A DNA stretch of 64,000 nucleotides from Dorea sp. 5-2 (GTDB lineage Bacteria > Bacillota > Clostridia > Lachnospirales > Lachnospiraceae): the NCBI RefSeq assembly GCF_000403455.2, contig NZ_KE159715.1:400719-464718 (forward strand). Reading direction: 5' to 3'. The notes beneath the pieces were generated by a model. That model searched no databases. It was given only the letters and a program-made list of their open reading frames with translations, and had not been told where the DNA came from. Shown one piece after another: positions 8,116 through 17,098 of the stretch. A program made the translations under genes and the position numbers. The stretch's first letter is position 1, and the number at the start of each line of letters is the position of its first letter.

Positions 8116-9372
8116 TTCATTTGTAAAGGGCATCTTGAATTTATTTGTGATGACACTTTCATACAGATTCGATGCAAGAACATCCTGCCTTAACATCGTG
8201 ATGCCGGATGTACTTAATCCGTCGATCTGTGTAAGCTTTGTGATCAGCGGTACGTTGGAGTGCGCTTTTATATAGGAAAGGATTCGTTTCGCATCTTTGC
8301 GGAAGCCAAGGATCCGGGCATACTGACAGTATCCTTCTTCTCGGTAGGACAGCAGATCTTTCTTCCGGATCCCAAGCAGGATATGCATCAGGCTGCGGCT
8401 TAAGCGGGCGTATGTCATGTCCCGTGTCTTTAAAAGGTCGCAGAATTGCTCGAAGGTGATGAAATCATTCATGTGTTTCAGGATACGATTCGCCAGGTCT
8501 TCGGAGATGTCCATATATTCTGCCAGGGATTCCAGGGATTCCTTCAGAAGCTGGTATTTCAGAAGGAGGGAGAAATCATTGGCATAGATGGGATAACGGC
8601 TTCGGTGCGTATCCTCAAGCATGCGGATACAGGAGGGCGGCACTTGATCTTCCAGACGGGTCAGGACTTCGGACATGGAGGGTTCATCGAACATACCGTC
8701 CCGATCCATGCTGACCGAATGGCTGGCATAACTTAAGAGCTTGCGGATGGCAGAAGCCGAACTGTAGGTTCCGGCAAGCTGTGTATCGTGATAGCCGGAG
8801 ACCATACGTTTGATCGTATAGGAATGGATAGGGCTCTGTTTCTGGCAGAGGATTTTGAGGTATTCGATCCCCAGGATATTATTGGGCTGTTCCAGGATGA
8901 GATCTAAGGAGTCATCCTTCAAATAGCCTGTCAGCGCCGTCTGGCGCGCGCGGGGAAAGGACATGCCTTTTTTCAGGGCTTCCTGAAGAAGGATGCGGTA
9001 CTCCTCGGGTTCATCGGCGGTAACGCGGGCGATCCGTTCCAGTACACCATAGTCTCCGCACTCGCTGCCAAAGCAGATAGAATCGACACAGCCAAGTTGT
9101 TCGAATAAGGAGATGGCGCCTGCGGCGAAGTATTCCGCGCTTGCGCAGGCATAGCAGACAGGAAGTTCGAATATGATGTCGGCGCCGGCTTCGAGAGCGA
9201 CCTCGGCGCGCAGATGCTTCGGCATGATCGCGGGAGCGCCTCTTTGCACATAATTGCCGCTCATAACGACGATAACGGAATCGGCTCCGGTAATCTCTTT
9301 CGCTTTTTCGATATGGTACAGGTGTCCGTTGTGAAATGGGTTGTATTCTGTGATTAATCCGACTATTTTCAT
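8089..9372 (-). CDS. tmcAL: tRNA(Met) cytidine acetate ligase
   Basis: This 427-residue enzyme activates acetate with ATP to acetylate the wobble cytidine of elongator tRNA-Met. The N-terminal nucleotidyltransferase domain shows GLITEYNPFHNGHLYHIEKA (HxGH-type) and VVMSGNYVQRGAPAIM. Length and the C-terminal helical domain fit the family (formerly UPF0348/YlbM). It is transcribed opposite to its neighbours and ends in the inverted repeat at 8081-8115. Confidence 0.93.
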   Translation of the reverse strand: MKIVGLITEYNPFHNGHLYHIEKAKEITGADSVIVVMSGNYVQRGAPAIMPKHLRAEVALEAGADIIFELPVCYACASAEYFAAGAISLFEQLGCVDSICFGSECGDYGVLERIARVTADEPEEYRILLQEALKKGMSFPRARQTALTGYLKDDSLDLILEQPNNILGIEYLKILCQKQSPIHSYTIKRMVSGYHDTQLAGTYSSASAIRKLLSYASHSVSMDRDGMFDEPSMSEVLTRLEDQVPPSCIRMLEDTHRSRYPIYANDFSLLLKYQLLKESLESLAEYMDISEDLANRILKHMNDFITFEQFCDLLKTRDMTYARLSRSLMHILLGIRKKDLLSYREEGYCQYARILGFRKDAKRILSYIKAHSNVPLITKLTQIDGLSTSGITMLRQDVLASNLYESVITNKFKMPFTNEYQHQILKI

Positions 9373-9514
9373 GAGAATCTCCTTGTATATCTTTCTGGAA
9401 TTGATTATACTATATTAAAGTTGTGTATGCAAATATATGTTGTGCTGATCGTGAGAACATGGTCTAAGCGCTTTGAAATGGATCTTGCATGAGAATGTCG
9501 GGAAGGAGGGATAC

Positions 9515-10891
9515 ATGATGAGTGAAGAATGGGTAGAAGAGCAGAAGAAGGAATTGACGGAAGAACGCATCCTGGAGATGCTGGAGGATCGCAGGTATAA
9601 GGAGCTGAAAGAAGAGCTAGAGAATAATATGTATCCGGTTGACCTGGCAGATATCTTAGAAGAGTTTGAGCAGAAGCAGTTGGTTATGGTATTCCGGCTT
9701 CTTGCCAAAGAAGAAGCAGCGGAGACATTTGCGTATATGAACAGTGATCTGAGGGAGATACTGATCAACGCACTGACGGATTCGGAGCTTGAAGAGGTCA
9801 TGGAAGAGATGTATCTGGATGATACGGTGGATGTCTTAGAGGAGCTTCCGGCAAATGTGGTGGACAGGCTTCTGTTGGTGACCGATGAGGAGAAGCGCCG
9901 GCAGATCAATCAGCTTCTTCAATATCCTGAGGACAGCGCCGGCAGTGTGATGAATGTGGATTACATCGCACTTCGAAGGGAGATGACCGTTGCGGATGCG
10001 ATCTTGCGGATCCGGCAGGTAGGCTTGAACCGGGAAACAATTTATACCTGTTATGTGACGGAGAAGAAGAAACTGATCGGGGCAGTGGACGTCAAGGAGC
10101 TGCTGACTACAAGTGAATCCAAGCTGATCGAAGAGATCATGGATACGAATATGCTCTATGCGCAGACGACGGACGATCAGGAGGATGTGGCAAGGACGAT
10201 CACCAAATATGGTTTGATCGCGCTGCCCATCGTAGACCATGAGATGTGTATGGTGGGAATTGTAACGGTGGATGACGCCATGCTGGTCTTACAGGAGGAA
10301 GAGACGGAGGATATCAGTATCATGGCGGGTGTCCATCCAAGTGAAGAGTCGTATTTCGGGACGACGGTGTTCGAGCATGTGAAGAGCCGTATCCCATGGC
10401 TCTTGTTCCTGATGTTGTCTGCAACTGTGACGCAGATGATCATGAATAGTTATGAGGGCGCGCTTGCCGCTATGCCGCAGCTTGCGGGATTTATCCCTAT
10501 GCTGACCGGTACGGGAGGAAACTGCGGTTCCCAGAGTTCTACGCTGGTGATCCGTGGCCTTGCGGTAGGAGAGATTGAGCTCTCCGATGTGTTTAAGGTT
10601 ATCTGGAAGGAGGTACGGGTCGCTGTCTGTATCAGCGTGGCTCTTTCGGTTGTCAATGGAATACGTATTATGCTGATGGGACAGGGGGACGTCACGATGG
10701 CGATCACCATCGGCGCGACGATGGCGTGTACGATCATCATTGCGAAGGTTGTGGGCTGTACACTTCCGTTGGTTGCGGAGAAGGTGGGGCTTGACCCGGC
10801 GATCATGGCGACGCCGCTGATCTCTACGCTGGTGGATATCAGCACGATCAGTGTGTATTTTGCGATCGTCAGCGCGGTATTCGCGCTATGA
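9515..10891 (+). CDS. mgtE: Magnesium transporter MgtE
   Basis: This Mg2+ channel/transporter of about 458 residues has an acidic N-terminal helical MgtE_N domain (residues 1 to about 130). Two CBS domains (about 135-260; DYIALRREMTVADAILRIR and TNMLYAQTTDDQEDVART) follow, and a five-helix membrane domain ends the protein (VKSRIPWLLFLMLSATVTQ, then the pore signature GFIPMLTGTGGNCGSQSSTL). I start at the ATGATG at 9515 because GGAAGGAGGG lies 4-7 bases upstream. The longer frame from 9473 would start before this site. Mg2+-dependent gating by the N and CBS domains is family knowledge. Confidence 0.93.
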   Translation: MMSEEWVEEQKKELTEERILEMLEDRRYKELKEELENNMYPVDLADILEEFEQKQLVMVFRLLAKEEAAETFAYMNSDLREILINALTDSELEEVMEEMYLDDTVDVLEELPANVVDRLLLVTDEEKRRQINQLLQYPEDSAGSVMNVDYIALRREMTVADAILRIRQVGLNRETIYTCYVTEKKKLIGAVDVKELLTTSESKLIEEIMDTNMLYAQTTDDQEDVARTITKYGLIALPIVDHEMCMVGIVTVDDAMLVLQEEETEDISIMAGVHPSEESYFGTTVFEHVKSRIPWLLFLMLSATVTQMIMNSYEGALAAMPQLAGFIPMLTGTGGNCGSQSSTLVIRGLAVGEIELSDVFKVIWKEVRVAVCISVALSVVNGIRIMLMGQGDVTMAITIGATMACTIIIAKVVGCTLPLVAEKVGLDPAIMATPLISTLVDISTISVYFAIVSAVFAL

Positions 10892-10943
10892 ACGGATATT
10901 CTGCAAAGTTTTGTCAGATATATAATACGGTCAGCACATTGGT

Positions 10944-10972
10944 TTGTGTTATTTGGCGCGGCATGGTATAAT
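10944..10972 (+). promoter_or_regulatory. Putative promoter of the lipoprotein gene
   Basis: A consensus TATAAT at 10967-10972 lies 57 bases before the start codon. The hexamer 17 bases upstream, TTGTGT, is a weak -35. Confidence 0.5.
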
Positions 10973-11028
10973 GAAAACGTTTTAATGGAAACAGATGCTA
11001 CATTATCATGGGAAAGAGAGGTGCGGAA

Positions 11029-12147
11029 ATGAAAAAGAGAAGTAAAGTGTTGGCAGTGCTATTGTGTCTGGCAATGGCTTTGTCCGTAGGCTGCGGCAGT
11101 GAGAAGGCGGAAGAGAAGACAGATAAGGCTGATTTGGCGCCGCAGGAGAGTGCGGATGAACCGCAGGAGGAAGAAGAGGAGCCGGACGAGAAGCTTGTAT
11201 GGATCCAGGAAGCTTCAGCGCAGTATAATGCAAGTAAAGTAAGAGGAAATGTCAAAGAAACTGTCTACACGAAGCAGGATGGGAGTACATATACACAGAA
11301 GTATGTGACGACGTTTGATACGGACAGGCAGGTCATAATGGAACAGTATTTCTCAGAAGATAACGCGTATACGAATTTTTATACAAAAGAAGGGGACAGT
11401 GAATATATGTATACCCAGGGGTATAACACTGACCCGAATACAGGAGAAATGACGGAGATCCCGGTGAAGGTATCAGTGAACAGGGAGATTGACAGTTATG
11501 GAAGCTATTCCGCTATGATAGATAATGAGAATACTGAATTATTCGAGAGTAATGACCGCGTAGAGTATACGGACGTTAAAGTGACCGAAGAAGGGGAAGA
11601 AGAGATTGACGGAACCGCTGTTGTGAAACTGAAGGTCGATTATACGAAAAAGGCAGTTGGAGAGGAGAAGATCAGCAGAGAATCTGTGTTAGGGCAGTAT
11701 AAGTGGACGGAAGAAGATGTAGCGCTTCTAGACGGCATGTCAGATGCGGTGGATGCTTATGTAGAGGAAAGTAATTTGGCTGCGGAAGACCGGATGAATA
11801 ATGCGAAGAGCGGCACAGACATCTATTATCTTTCCGCAGAAGACCACAGTCTGGTGCGTTTCACTACGGAAGGGGAGACCGAAGGAATAAGTGCGTCTGT
11901 AAAAACATTCTGGAATATGAGCAGCAAATTAGACTGGCTGAAAGATCTTGTCGCAGGAGGGATGGGAACGGAAGAAGCAAAGAGCTATGTGAATGAGAAT
12001 TTCATTACGGACGACAGTGCGGAAGCGGCGGAGAGTTATACGTCGGTGACGACGTACGTAACAGGGGACTCTTGTGAACAGATCGCAGAACTTCCGGCAG
12101 ATGCCAGAATGATTACTCTTGAGCAGTATGAAAACGGCGAATATTAA
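11029..12147 (+). CDS. Putative lipoprotein of unknown function
   Basis: This 372-residue exported protein has a lipoprotein signal (KKRSKVLAVLLCLAMALSVG, then Cys), so the mature protein is probably anchored to the outer face of the membrane. An acidic low-complexity linker (residues about 20-50) follows, and then a mixed alpha/beta region resembling the family of clostridial DUF6612-like lipoproteins (weak recognition). I take the ATG at 11029, which is preceded by AGAGAGGTG and starts with Lys residues, rather than 11008. It has its own promoter and a terminator at 12181. Confidence 0.75.
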   Translation: MKKRSKVLAVLLCLAMALSVGCGSEKAEEKTDKADLAPQESADEPQEEEEEPDEKLVWIQEASAQYNASKVRGNVKETVYTKQDGSTYTQKYVTTFDTDRQVIMEQYFSEDNAYTNFYTKEGDSEYMYTQGYNTDPNTGEMTEIPVKVSVNREIDSYGSYSAMIDNENTELFESNDRVEYTDVKVTEEGEEEIDGTAVVKLKVDYTKKAVGEEKISRESVLGQYKWTEEDVALLDGMSDAVDAYVEESNLAAEDRMNNAKSGTDIYYLSAEDHSLVRFTTEGETEGISASVKTFWNMSSKLDWLKDLVAGGMGTEEAKSYVNENFITDDSAEAAESYTSVTTYVTGDSCEQIAELPADARMITLEQYENGEY

Positions 12148-12180
12148 CATGTATTAAAAAATAGACATAAGATTCGAAGA

Positions 12181-12208
12181 AGAGACCTTGTCTGTAAGGT
12201 CTCTTTGT
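12181..12208 (+). terminator. Terminator after the lipoprotein gene
   Basis: AGAGACCTT and AAGGTCTCT form a perfect 9-bp stem with a 6-base loop, followed by TTGTATT. It lies 34 bases after the stop codon. Confidence 0.75.
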
Positions 12209-12255
12209 ATTATAATAAGGAATATTGAGAATATATGGAAAGGAGTCTATCAATC

Positions 12256-13269
12256 ATGGGATTTATAGATGAGATCAAAGCAAAAGCAAAGACAAATAAG
12301 AAGACGATCGTATTGCCTGAGACAGAGGACATCAGAACTTATGAAGCGGCAGAGGCAGTCCTGAGAGAAGGGACGGCGAACCTGATCCTTGTCGGAAGTG
12401 AAGAAGAGATCGCAAAGAACAAAGGTTCTTTTGATATCAGCGGCGCTACGATCGTGGATCCGGCAACGAGTGAGAAGACGGATGCTTATATTGCCAAGCT
12501 TGTGGAGCTAAGACAGAAAAAAGGTATGACAGAAGAGCAGGCAAGAGAGCTTTTGCTGTCGAATTATCTCTATTATGGCGTTATGATGGTTAAGATGAAG
12601 GATGCGGACGGAATGGTATCAGGTGCGTGCCATTCTACGGCTGATACGTTAAGGCCGTGCCTTCAGATCCTGAAGACAAAGCCGGGAACCAAGCTCGTTT
12701 CCGCATTTTTTGTAATGGTAGTGCCGGATTGCGATATGGGAGCGGACGGAACCTTTATCTTTGCAGATTCTGGTCTGGAGCAGAATCCGGATCCGGAGAA
12801 GCTGGCGGCGATCGCACTTTCATCTGCAGAGTCGTTCCGTACTCTGACAGGTAAGGAGCCGGTTGTGGCTATGCTGTCACATTCTACCAAGGGAAGCGCA
12901 AAGCATCCGGATGTGGACAAGGTATTGGAAGCAACACGTATCGCGAAGGAGAATGCACCGGAGGGCTTGCTGCTTGACGGAGAGTTCCAGTTAGATGCGG
13001 CGATCGTACCGGAGATCGGCGCCTCCAAAGCGCCGGGAAGCCCGGTTGCAGGAAAAGCAAACGTACTGGTATTCCCGGACTTAGACGCAGGAAATATCGG
13101 GTACAAGCTGGTACAGAGACTTGCCAAGGCAGAAGCATACGGACCGCTCACACAGGGGATCGCAGCGCCGGTTAACGATCTGTCCCGCGGATGCAGCGCC
13201 CAGGACATTGAAGGCGTAGTAGCGATCACCGCCGTACAATGCAACGAGGTTAGTGTTTCAAAGAATTAA
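12256..13269 (+). CDS. pta: Phosphate acetyltransferase
   Basis: This 337-residue enzyme converts acetyl-CoA and phosphate to acetyl phosphate, the first half of the acetate/ATP pathway. It matches the short clostridial Pta type: KTIVLPETEDIRTYEAAE near the start, then DGMVSGACHSTADTLRPCLQ and the C-terminal region LVFPDLDAGNIGYKLVQR. The start at 12256 is chosen because GGAAAGGAG lies about 10 bases upstream; 12235 would add seven residues. ackA follows after 24 bases, so the two form an operon. Confidence 0.97.
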   Translation: MGFIDEIKAKAKTNKKTIVLPETEDIRTYEAAEAVLREGTANLILVGSEEEIAKNKGSFDISGATIVDPATSEKTDAYIAKLVELRQKKGMTEEQARELLLSNYLYYGVMMVKMKDADGMVSGACHSTADTLRPCLQILKTKPGTKLVSAFFVMVVPDCDMGADGTFIFADSGLEQNPDPEKLAAIALSSAESFRTLTGKEPVVAMLSHSTKGSAKHPDVDKVLEATRIAKENAPEGLLLDGEFQLDAAIVPEIGASKAPGSPVAGKANVLVFPDLDAGNIGYKLVQRLAKAEAYGPLTQGIAAPVNDLSRGCSAQDIEGVVAITAVQCNEVSVSKN

Positions 13270-13293
13270 AATAAAATAAGCGAGGGAAAACAA

Positions 13294-14484
13294 ATGAATG
13301 TATTAGTTATTAACTGTGGAAGTTCATCATTAAAGTTCCAATTGATCAATTCGGAATCTGAGCAGGTTCTTGCAAAGGGCCTCTGCGAGAGGATCGGGAT
13401 TGACGGAAGTCTTACTTATCAGCCGGAAGGCGGAGAGAAGGTAAAGTCTGATAAGGCTATGCCTACGCATACAGAAGCGATCCAGTTCGTGATCGATGCA
13501 TTGACAGATGCAGAGACGGGCGTCGTAAAGAGCTTAAGCGAGATCGGCGCAGTTGGACACCGTGTGGTACATGGCGGAGAGAAGTTTGCAAGCTCTGTTG
13601 TGATCACGGATGAGGTAAAAGCGGCGATCGAAGAGTGCAACGACCTTGCACCGCTTCACAATCCTGCGAACCTGATCGGTATCAATGCATGTCAGGAATT
13701 AATGCCAGGTACACCGATGGTAGCCGTATTTGACACAGCTTTCCATCAGACGATGCCGGAGAAGGCGTATATGTATGGCCTTCCATACGAATATTATGAT
13801 AAATATAAAGTAAGAAGATACGGATTCCACGGCACAAGCCATAGTTTTGTATCCAAGAGAGCGGCAGAGCTTGCCGGAAAGCCGTATGACCAGGTAAAGA
13901 CGATTGTATGCCATCTTGGAAACGGCGCCAGCATCTGTGCGGTAGAGAATGGCAGATCCGTAGATACTTCTATGGGACTGACACCGCTAGAAGGCCTTGT
14001 AATGGGAACTCGGTCCGGCGATATTGATCCGGCGATCCTGGAATTCGTTTCTAAGAAGGAAGGGTTGGATATTGCAGGTCTTATGAATATGCTGAACAAG
14101 AAATCTGGTGTGTTCGGACTTTCTAATAATCTGTCCAGCGACTTCCGTGACCTTGAGGAAGGGATGGATTCCGGTAACAATGAAGCAAAGACTGCATTTG
14201 AGGTATTCTGCTATCGTGTTGCAAAATATGTTGGAAGCTATGCGGCAGCTATGAACGGTGTAGATATGATCGCATTTACGGCAGGAATCGGCGAGAACTC
14301 CGGAACGGTACGGGCATATGTGATGAAGTACCTTGGATATCTTGGAATTACGCTTGACGAGGAAGCGAATAAGAAGCGCGGCGAAGAGATTGCAATCTCA
14401 ACGGCAGATTCTAAAGTGAAGGTAATGGTAATCCCGACCAATGAAGAATTAGCGATTGCCCGTGAAACTGTTGCATTAGTTTAG
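13294..14484 (+). CDS. ackA: Acetate kinase
   Basis: This 396-residue enzyme makes ATP and acetate from acetyl phosphate and ADP. Both signatures are visible: [17 protein letters not shown] at the start, and the [17 protein letters not shown] and [10 protein letters not shown] segments of the ASKHA fold. [10 protein letters not shown] and [11 protein letters not shown] follow. Length is normal. It is paired with pta upstream. A consensus promoter for the next genes starts 9 bases after the stop. Confidence 0.98.
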   Translation: MNVLVINCGSSSLKFQLINSESEQVLAKGLCERIGIDGSLTYQPEGGEKVKSDKAMPTHTEAIQFVIDALTDAETGVVKSLSEIGAVGHRVVHGGEKFASSVVITDEVKAAIEECNDLAPLHNPANLIGINACQELMPGTPMVAVFDTAFHQTMPEKAYMYGLPYEYYDKYKVRRYGFHGTSHSFVSKRAAELAGKPYDQVKTIVCHLGNGASICAVENGRSVDTSMGLTPLEGLVMGTRSGDIDPAILEFVSKKEGLDIAGLMNMLNKKSGVFGLSNNLSSDFRDLEEGMDSGNNEAKTAFEVFCYRVAKYVGSYAAAMNGVDMIAFTAGIGENSGTVRAYVMKYLGYLGITLDEEANKKRGEEIAISTADSKVKVMVIPTNEELAIARETVALV

Positions 14485-14493
14485 AAGATAGTG

Positions 14494-14521
14494 TTGACAA
14501 ATTCATTTTACATGGTATAAT
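14494..14521 (+). promoter_or_regulatory. Near-consensus promoter for yceD-rpmF
   Basis: TTGACA at 14494-14499 and TATAAT at 14516-14521, with a 16-base spacer. It lies 27 bases before the yceD start. Confidence 0.85.
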
Positions 14522-14548
14522 AGTCTAGGTGTGAATAGGAGTTTAGTT

Positions 14549-15076
14549 ATGATATTAGACCTATCCCGTGTTCTGTCTGAACAGCACGAACCAATTGAAC
14601 AGTCTGTTCCCGTCGAGATGGATGTATTCCAGTGTGAGATGGGGAGCTTTCAGCTTGTGAAGAAGTCTTTGATTTCGCTATGTGTTTCATATGCAGGTGA
14701 TAAGAGGCTTACGATCACAGGCAAGGGTGATATTACGGCAGTGATCCCATGCGATCGGTGCCTTACGGATGTTCAGGTGGAGATACCGCTTGATTTTCAT
14801 AAGAAAGTCAGTGTTGATCCGGAGGGTGCGGATGAGACAGAAGAGTTAGACGAAGCAAATTATATTGACGGATATAGCTTTGACGTAGAACAGTTGATCT
14901 ACAACGAGTTATTAGTAGGGTGGCCGACGAAAATTCTGTGTAGCGAAGACTGTAAAGGAATTTGCAATGTATGTGGTCAGAACCTGAATGAAGGAAGCTG
15001 TAATTGTGAAGATACAGGTTTGGACCCGAGAATGTCAGTTATCCGCGATGTGTTTAAGAATTTTAAGGAGGTGTAA
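14549..15076 (+). CDS. YceD/DUF177 family protein
   Basis: This 175-residue protein of the YceD (DUF177) family is encoded just before rpmF in most bacteria and is implicated in rRNA processing or ribosome assembly. It has the central CDRCL motif and a C-terminal Cys cluster (CSEDCKGICNVCGQNL, then CNCE) that probably binds zinc. I choose the ATG at 14549, which has AGGAG at good spacing, over the in-frame GTG at 14531. It is separated from rpmF by 3 bases, so translation is probably linked. Confidence 0.9.
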   Translation: MILDLSRVLSEQHEPIEQSVPVEMDVFQCEMGSFQLVKKSLISLCVSYAGDKRLTITGKGDITAVIPCDRCLTDVQVEIPLDFHKKVSVDPEGADETEELDEANYIDGYSFDVEQLIYNELLVGWPTKILCSEDCKGICNVCGQNLNEGSCNCEDTGLDPRMSVIRDVFKNFKEV

Positions 15077-15079
15077 CCT

Positions 15080-15259
15080 ATGTCAATTTGTCCAAAGAAT
15101 AAATCTTCTAAAGCAAGAAGAGACAAAAGAAGAGCAAACTGGAAGATGAGCGCACCAAATTTGGTTAAGTGCAGCAGATGCGGCGAGTTAATGATGCCTC
15201 ACAGAGTTTGCAAGGCTTGTGGATCATACAACAAAAAAGAAATCATTCCACAGGACTAA
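15080..15259 (+). CDS. rpmF: 50S ribosomal protein L32
   Basis: This 59-residue protein of the large ribosomal subunit begins MSICPKNKSSKARRDKRRAN and carries the zinc-ribbon Cys pairs CSRCG and CKACG. AAGGAGGTG lies directly upstream. Its last 11 codons (YNKKEIIPQD plus stop) form the attachment site used by the mobile element, so insertion leaves the protein sequence intact. Expression from the yceD promoter is expected. Confidence 0.98.
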   Translation: MSICPKNKSSKARRDKRRANWKMSAPNLVKCSRCGELMMPHRVCKACGSYNKKEIIPQD

Positions 15260-15304
15260 TCAAGACAGAGAAAGGGTTTCCGGGTGACCGGAAGCCCTTT
15301 TTTC
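15227..15304. repeat. attL: left attachment repeat in the rpmF 3' end
   Basis: The segment 15227-15269 (43 bp) is identical to 48546-48588. It continues for 35 more bases with 4 mismatches to the copy ending at 48623. It covers the last rpmF codons and the terminator. The exact crossover point cannot be seen; it should lie within the 43 identical bases. Confidence 0.9.
15271..15303 (+). terminator. rpmF terminator
   Basis: AAGGGTTTCCGG pairs with CCGGAAGCCCTT (one G-U pair), followed by a run of T. An altered copy exists in attR at 48590-48622. Confidence 0.85.
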
Positions 15305-15310
15305 ATGGGT

Positions 15311-15333
15311 TGACACCAATTTTGACACCAAAA
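15311..15333. repeat. Left arm repeat of the element
   Basis: Two direct copies of TGACACCAA separated by TTT. The same 23 bp occurs at 48409-48431 near the other end. Position just inside attL suggests an integrase arm-binding site, like the DR2 repeats of Tn916. Confidence 0.55.
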
Positions 15334-15471
15334 GAAAAGGCTGGTAAGTATTGTAGACGGAATAATCATTGAAACAGAATTTAAAAAGTTGATATACAAA
15401 GGGATATAGTGCTGTAATATAGGATACCTTTTTGATTGTGGAAAATTATAGAGGAAGATAGAGGATTTTGT

Positions 15472-15654
15472 TTACAGATGACTTTGAGATACCACGTAAT
15501 TGATAAGAGCCTGTTTTGGAATCTTCCAGTCTTTCCCTTCTTTGTACCCTTTCAAATTGCCTGAGCGTACAATCCGGTATGCCTGAGTCATGCCAATCCG
15601 GAGCAGTTCGGCAACTTCCTCTATCGTCAGGATATCGTCATATTGTTCAAACAT
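15472..15654 (-). CDS. Small HTH protein, excisionase family
   Basis: This 60-residue protein has the order ILTIEEVAELLRIGMTQAYR, then IVRSGNLKGYKEGKDWKIPKQ. That is the MerR-like winged helix (HTH_17, 'excisionase family') that binds DNA with one helix-turn-helix and a short wing. It is the element gene closest to attL and is read leftward. It ends a three-gene minus-strand cluster with the relaxase-like gene, with 2 bases between them. It may be a recombination directionality factor or a regulator of the mobilization genes. A second Xis-like gene lies next to the integrase at 46873. Confidence 0.8.
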   Translation of the reverse strand: MFEQYDDILTIEEVAELLRIGMTQAYRIVRSGNLKGYKEGKDWKIPKQALINYVVSQSHL

Positions 15655-15656
15655 TC

Positions 15657-16199
15657 TTATCCCTTCTTTCCTTGGAATTGTAAGGTCACTGTCATGTTTG
15701 GATACATGGCTGACAGCTTATCTTGGATATGTTTTAAGCAGTCCTTCATAATCTCAGGCGTAAGGACAGAAGCCTTTGGGTGGTAACTGAATGCATTGAC
15801 TCCAAAATGCAGATGAGGGGCATTTCCTTTTGAACTTTTGGACGGATAACGGTACTTACCTGTAGGGGAATAGGAGTGTCTGCCCCGTTCCATGTCCAGA
15901 CCATATAATATCTGGTATCCGGGAGAAAAGAATTCTGCAATCCATACAGCCATTGGTAACAGCCAGTTAAAGTCTTGCTGACATGCGAAGGTAATACAGA
16001 AATGCCAGATTTTTTGAGGGTTCTTTTGTAAAGAATAAAACTCACTCAGTTTAAATTGTTCTATGATTGACAGGTTCGGGTTACAGGTAAAGCCATAACC
16101 GCTGACACATTCTTTTTGTGCAATGTAGCCTAACACACGTTCATATACATCATCATTACTGTAATCTCCATCAAAAACTTCTATGCGAATATCAGACAT
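15657..16199 (-). CDS. Compact relaxase-like mobilization protein
   Basis: I read this 180-residue protein as a minimal relaxase (PF03432-like) nuclease core. In order: YERVLGYIAQKECVSGYGF (candidate catalytic Tyr about residue 25), TCNPNLSIIEQF, WHFCITFACQQDF (matching the 'HxxxSF' step of relaxases), FFSPGYQILYGLDMERGR, and APHLHFGVNAFSYHPKASV (matching the HxHxxxN metal motif). The first His of the usual three-His motif appears replaced. Typical relaxases are 300-700 residues; here nothing follows the core. It overlaps the upstream RHH gene by 8 bases, as mobC-mobA pairs do. Activity is inferred; a degenerate or regulatory relative is possible. Confidence 0.65.
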   Translation of the reverse strand: MSDIRIEVFDGDYSNDDVYERVLGYIAQKECVSGYGFTCNPNLSIIEQFKLSEFYSLQKNPQKIWHFCITFACQQDFNWLLPMAVWIAEFFSPGYQILYGLDMERGRHSYSPTGKYRYPSKSSKGNAPHLHFGVNAFSYHPKASVLTPEIMKDCLKHIQDKLSAMYPNMTVTLQFQGKKG

Positions 16200-16470
16200 A
16201 TTTTTTTATCTCCTTTCCAATAAACTGTTTAGATCTGGTGGATAATCCTTCATTGGTAAGCAGGCTGTTTATAAAGTGATTTTCTTTTAAAGTTTGTTCA
16301 ATCAGTTGTTCATGTGATATATTCTGTTCATCTTTTTCGATCAAATTACATATGTATTTCGAGGTGGTAAGGTTTTGCTCATGAGCCCTTTTATTTGCTA
16401 AATTTTTAATTTCTGGTCTGCAGCGTATATCGAGCCGATCTGTTTTATTCGTATTTTTTGTTTTACTCAT
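16192..16470 (-). CDS. Ribbon-helix-helix mobilization accessory protein (MobC-like)
   Basis: This 92-residue basic protein starts MSKTKNTNKTDRLDIRCRPE, a beta strand followed by helices (IKNLANKRAHEQNLTTSKYI). That pattern fits a ribbon-helix-helix DNA-binding domain of the MobC/accessory type, which helps a relaxase bind oriT. I start at the ATG at 16470, preceded by GAAAGGAG; the longer frame from 16506 has no such site. Its stop overlaps the relaxase start by 8 bases. The inverted repeats just upstream (16527-16560, 16679-16699) are candidate binding sites. Confidence 0.72.
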   Translation of the reverse strand: MSKTKNTNKTDRLDIRCRPEIKNLANKRAHEQNLTTSKYICNLIEKDEQNISHEQLIEQTLKENHFINSLLTNEGLSTRSKQFIGKEIKKYV

Positions 16471-16506
16471 ATTTTGTATACTCCTTTCAGCTTTTATTAA
16501 TTTCAT

Positions 16507-17098
16507 GTAAATAACGGTATATTTTGTTACTTTTAATCAGTTGTTATAACATAAAAGTAATGAAAAGAAGATATATAATATATACGATATTTAGATAAAG
16601 ATATATAAGTATAAGTAGTAAATAGAATAGATAATAATGGTATAAGTAGATAAAGATATTGTTGATAGTGTGCTGGTCGTCCCCCTGTATATGGGAGACG
16701 GCATTCCAACAGGTAATCAGGCTATTGTGTATACGTGGAAAGCCTTATATTATGAGGCTTTCTGATTTTCTATATGAAAAAATTGTACACACAAATGTCT
16801 TTATGATTACCATCGGCAATTAAAAATATGTTGTTAGCTGCTGTTAAAATTTAATATTTGATAATGGATTCTGGTGGGTTCTGTTTGATTATAACAGTTG
16901 TATAATGTGTTGAAGGATATTTTTCTGATTTTTAGATAAATAAAAATTGAAAAAAGTATTTGACTTTTTTAATAAAGTGCTGTAGACTTTGAAATGAATA
17001 TAGAGTGACTTTATGAAGGAACTTAAAAGGGTAGAAATTAATTTAAAGAAGATGAAGAAAATGTCGCTCCTTATTAATAAAAAAGAAGGAGAAAGAAC
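16507..17098. other. AT-rich intergenic region, candidate oriT
   Basis: No gene is visible in these 592 bases. They hold a 9-bp inverted repeat TTACTTTTA/TAAAAGTAA (16527-16535 and 16552-16560) around the palindrome GTTATAAC. An imperfect inverted repeat GTCCCCC/GGGAGAC (16679-16699) lies in a short GC-rich island. A terminator hairpin follows at 16738. Location upstream of the RHH-relaxase pair fits an origin of transfer. This is inferred from position and structure only. Confidence 0.45.
16738..16768 (+). terminator. Hairpin in the candidate oriT region
   Basis: GAAAGCCT and AGGCTTTC form a perfect 8-bp stem with a 9-base loop, followed by TGATTTT. Confidence 0.6.

Noticed and set aside
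15337..15471. Possible integrase remnant just inside attL
   Set aside because: Only the TGACACC repeat is shared with the region after int; no integrase codons precede it, so a binding-site repeat explains it better.
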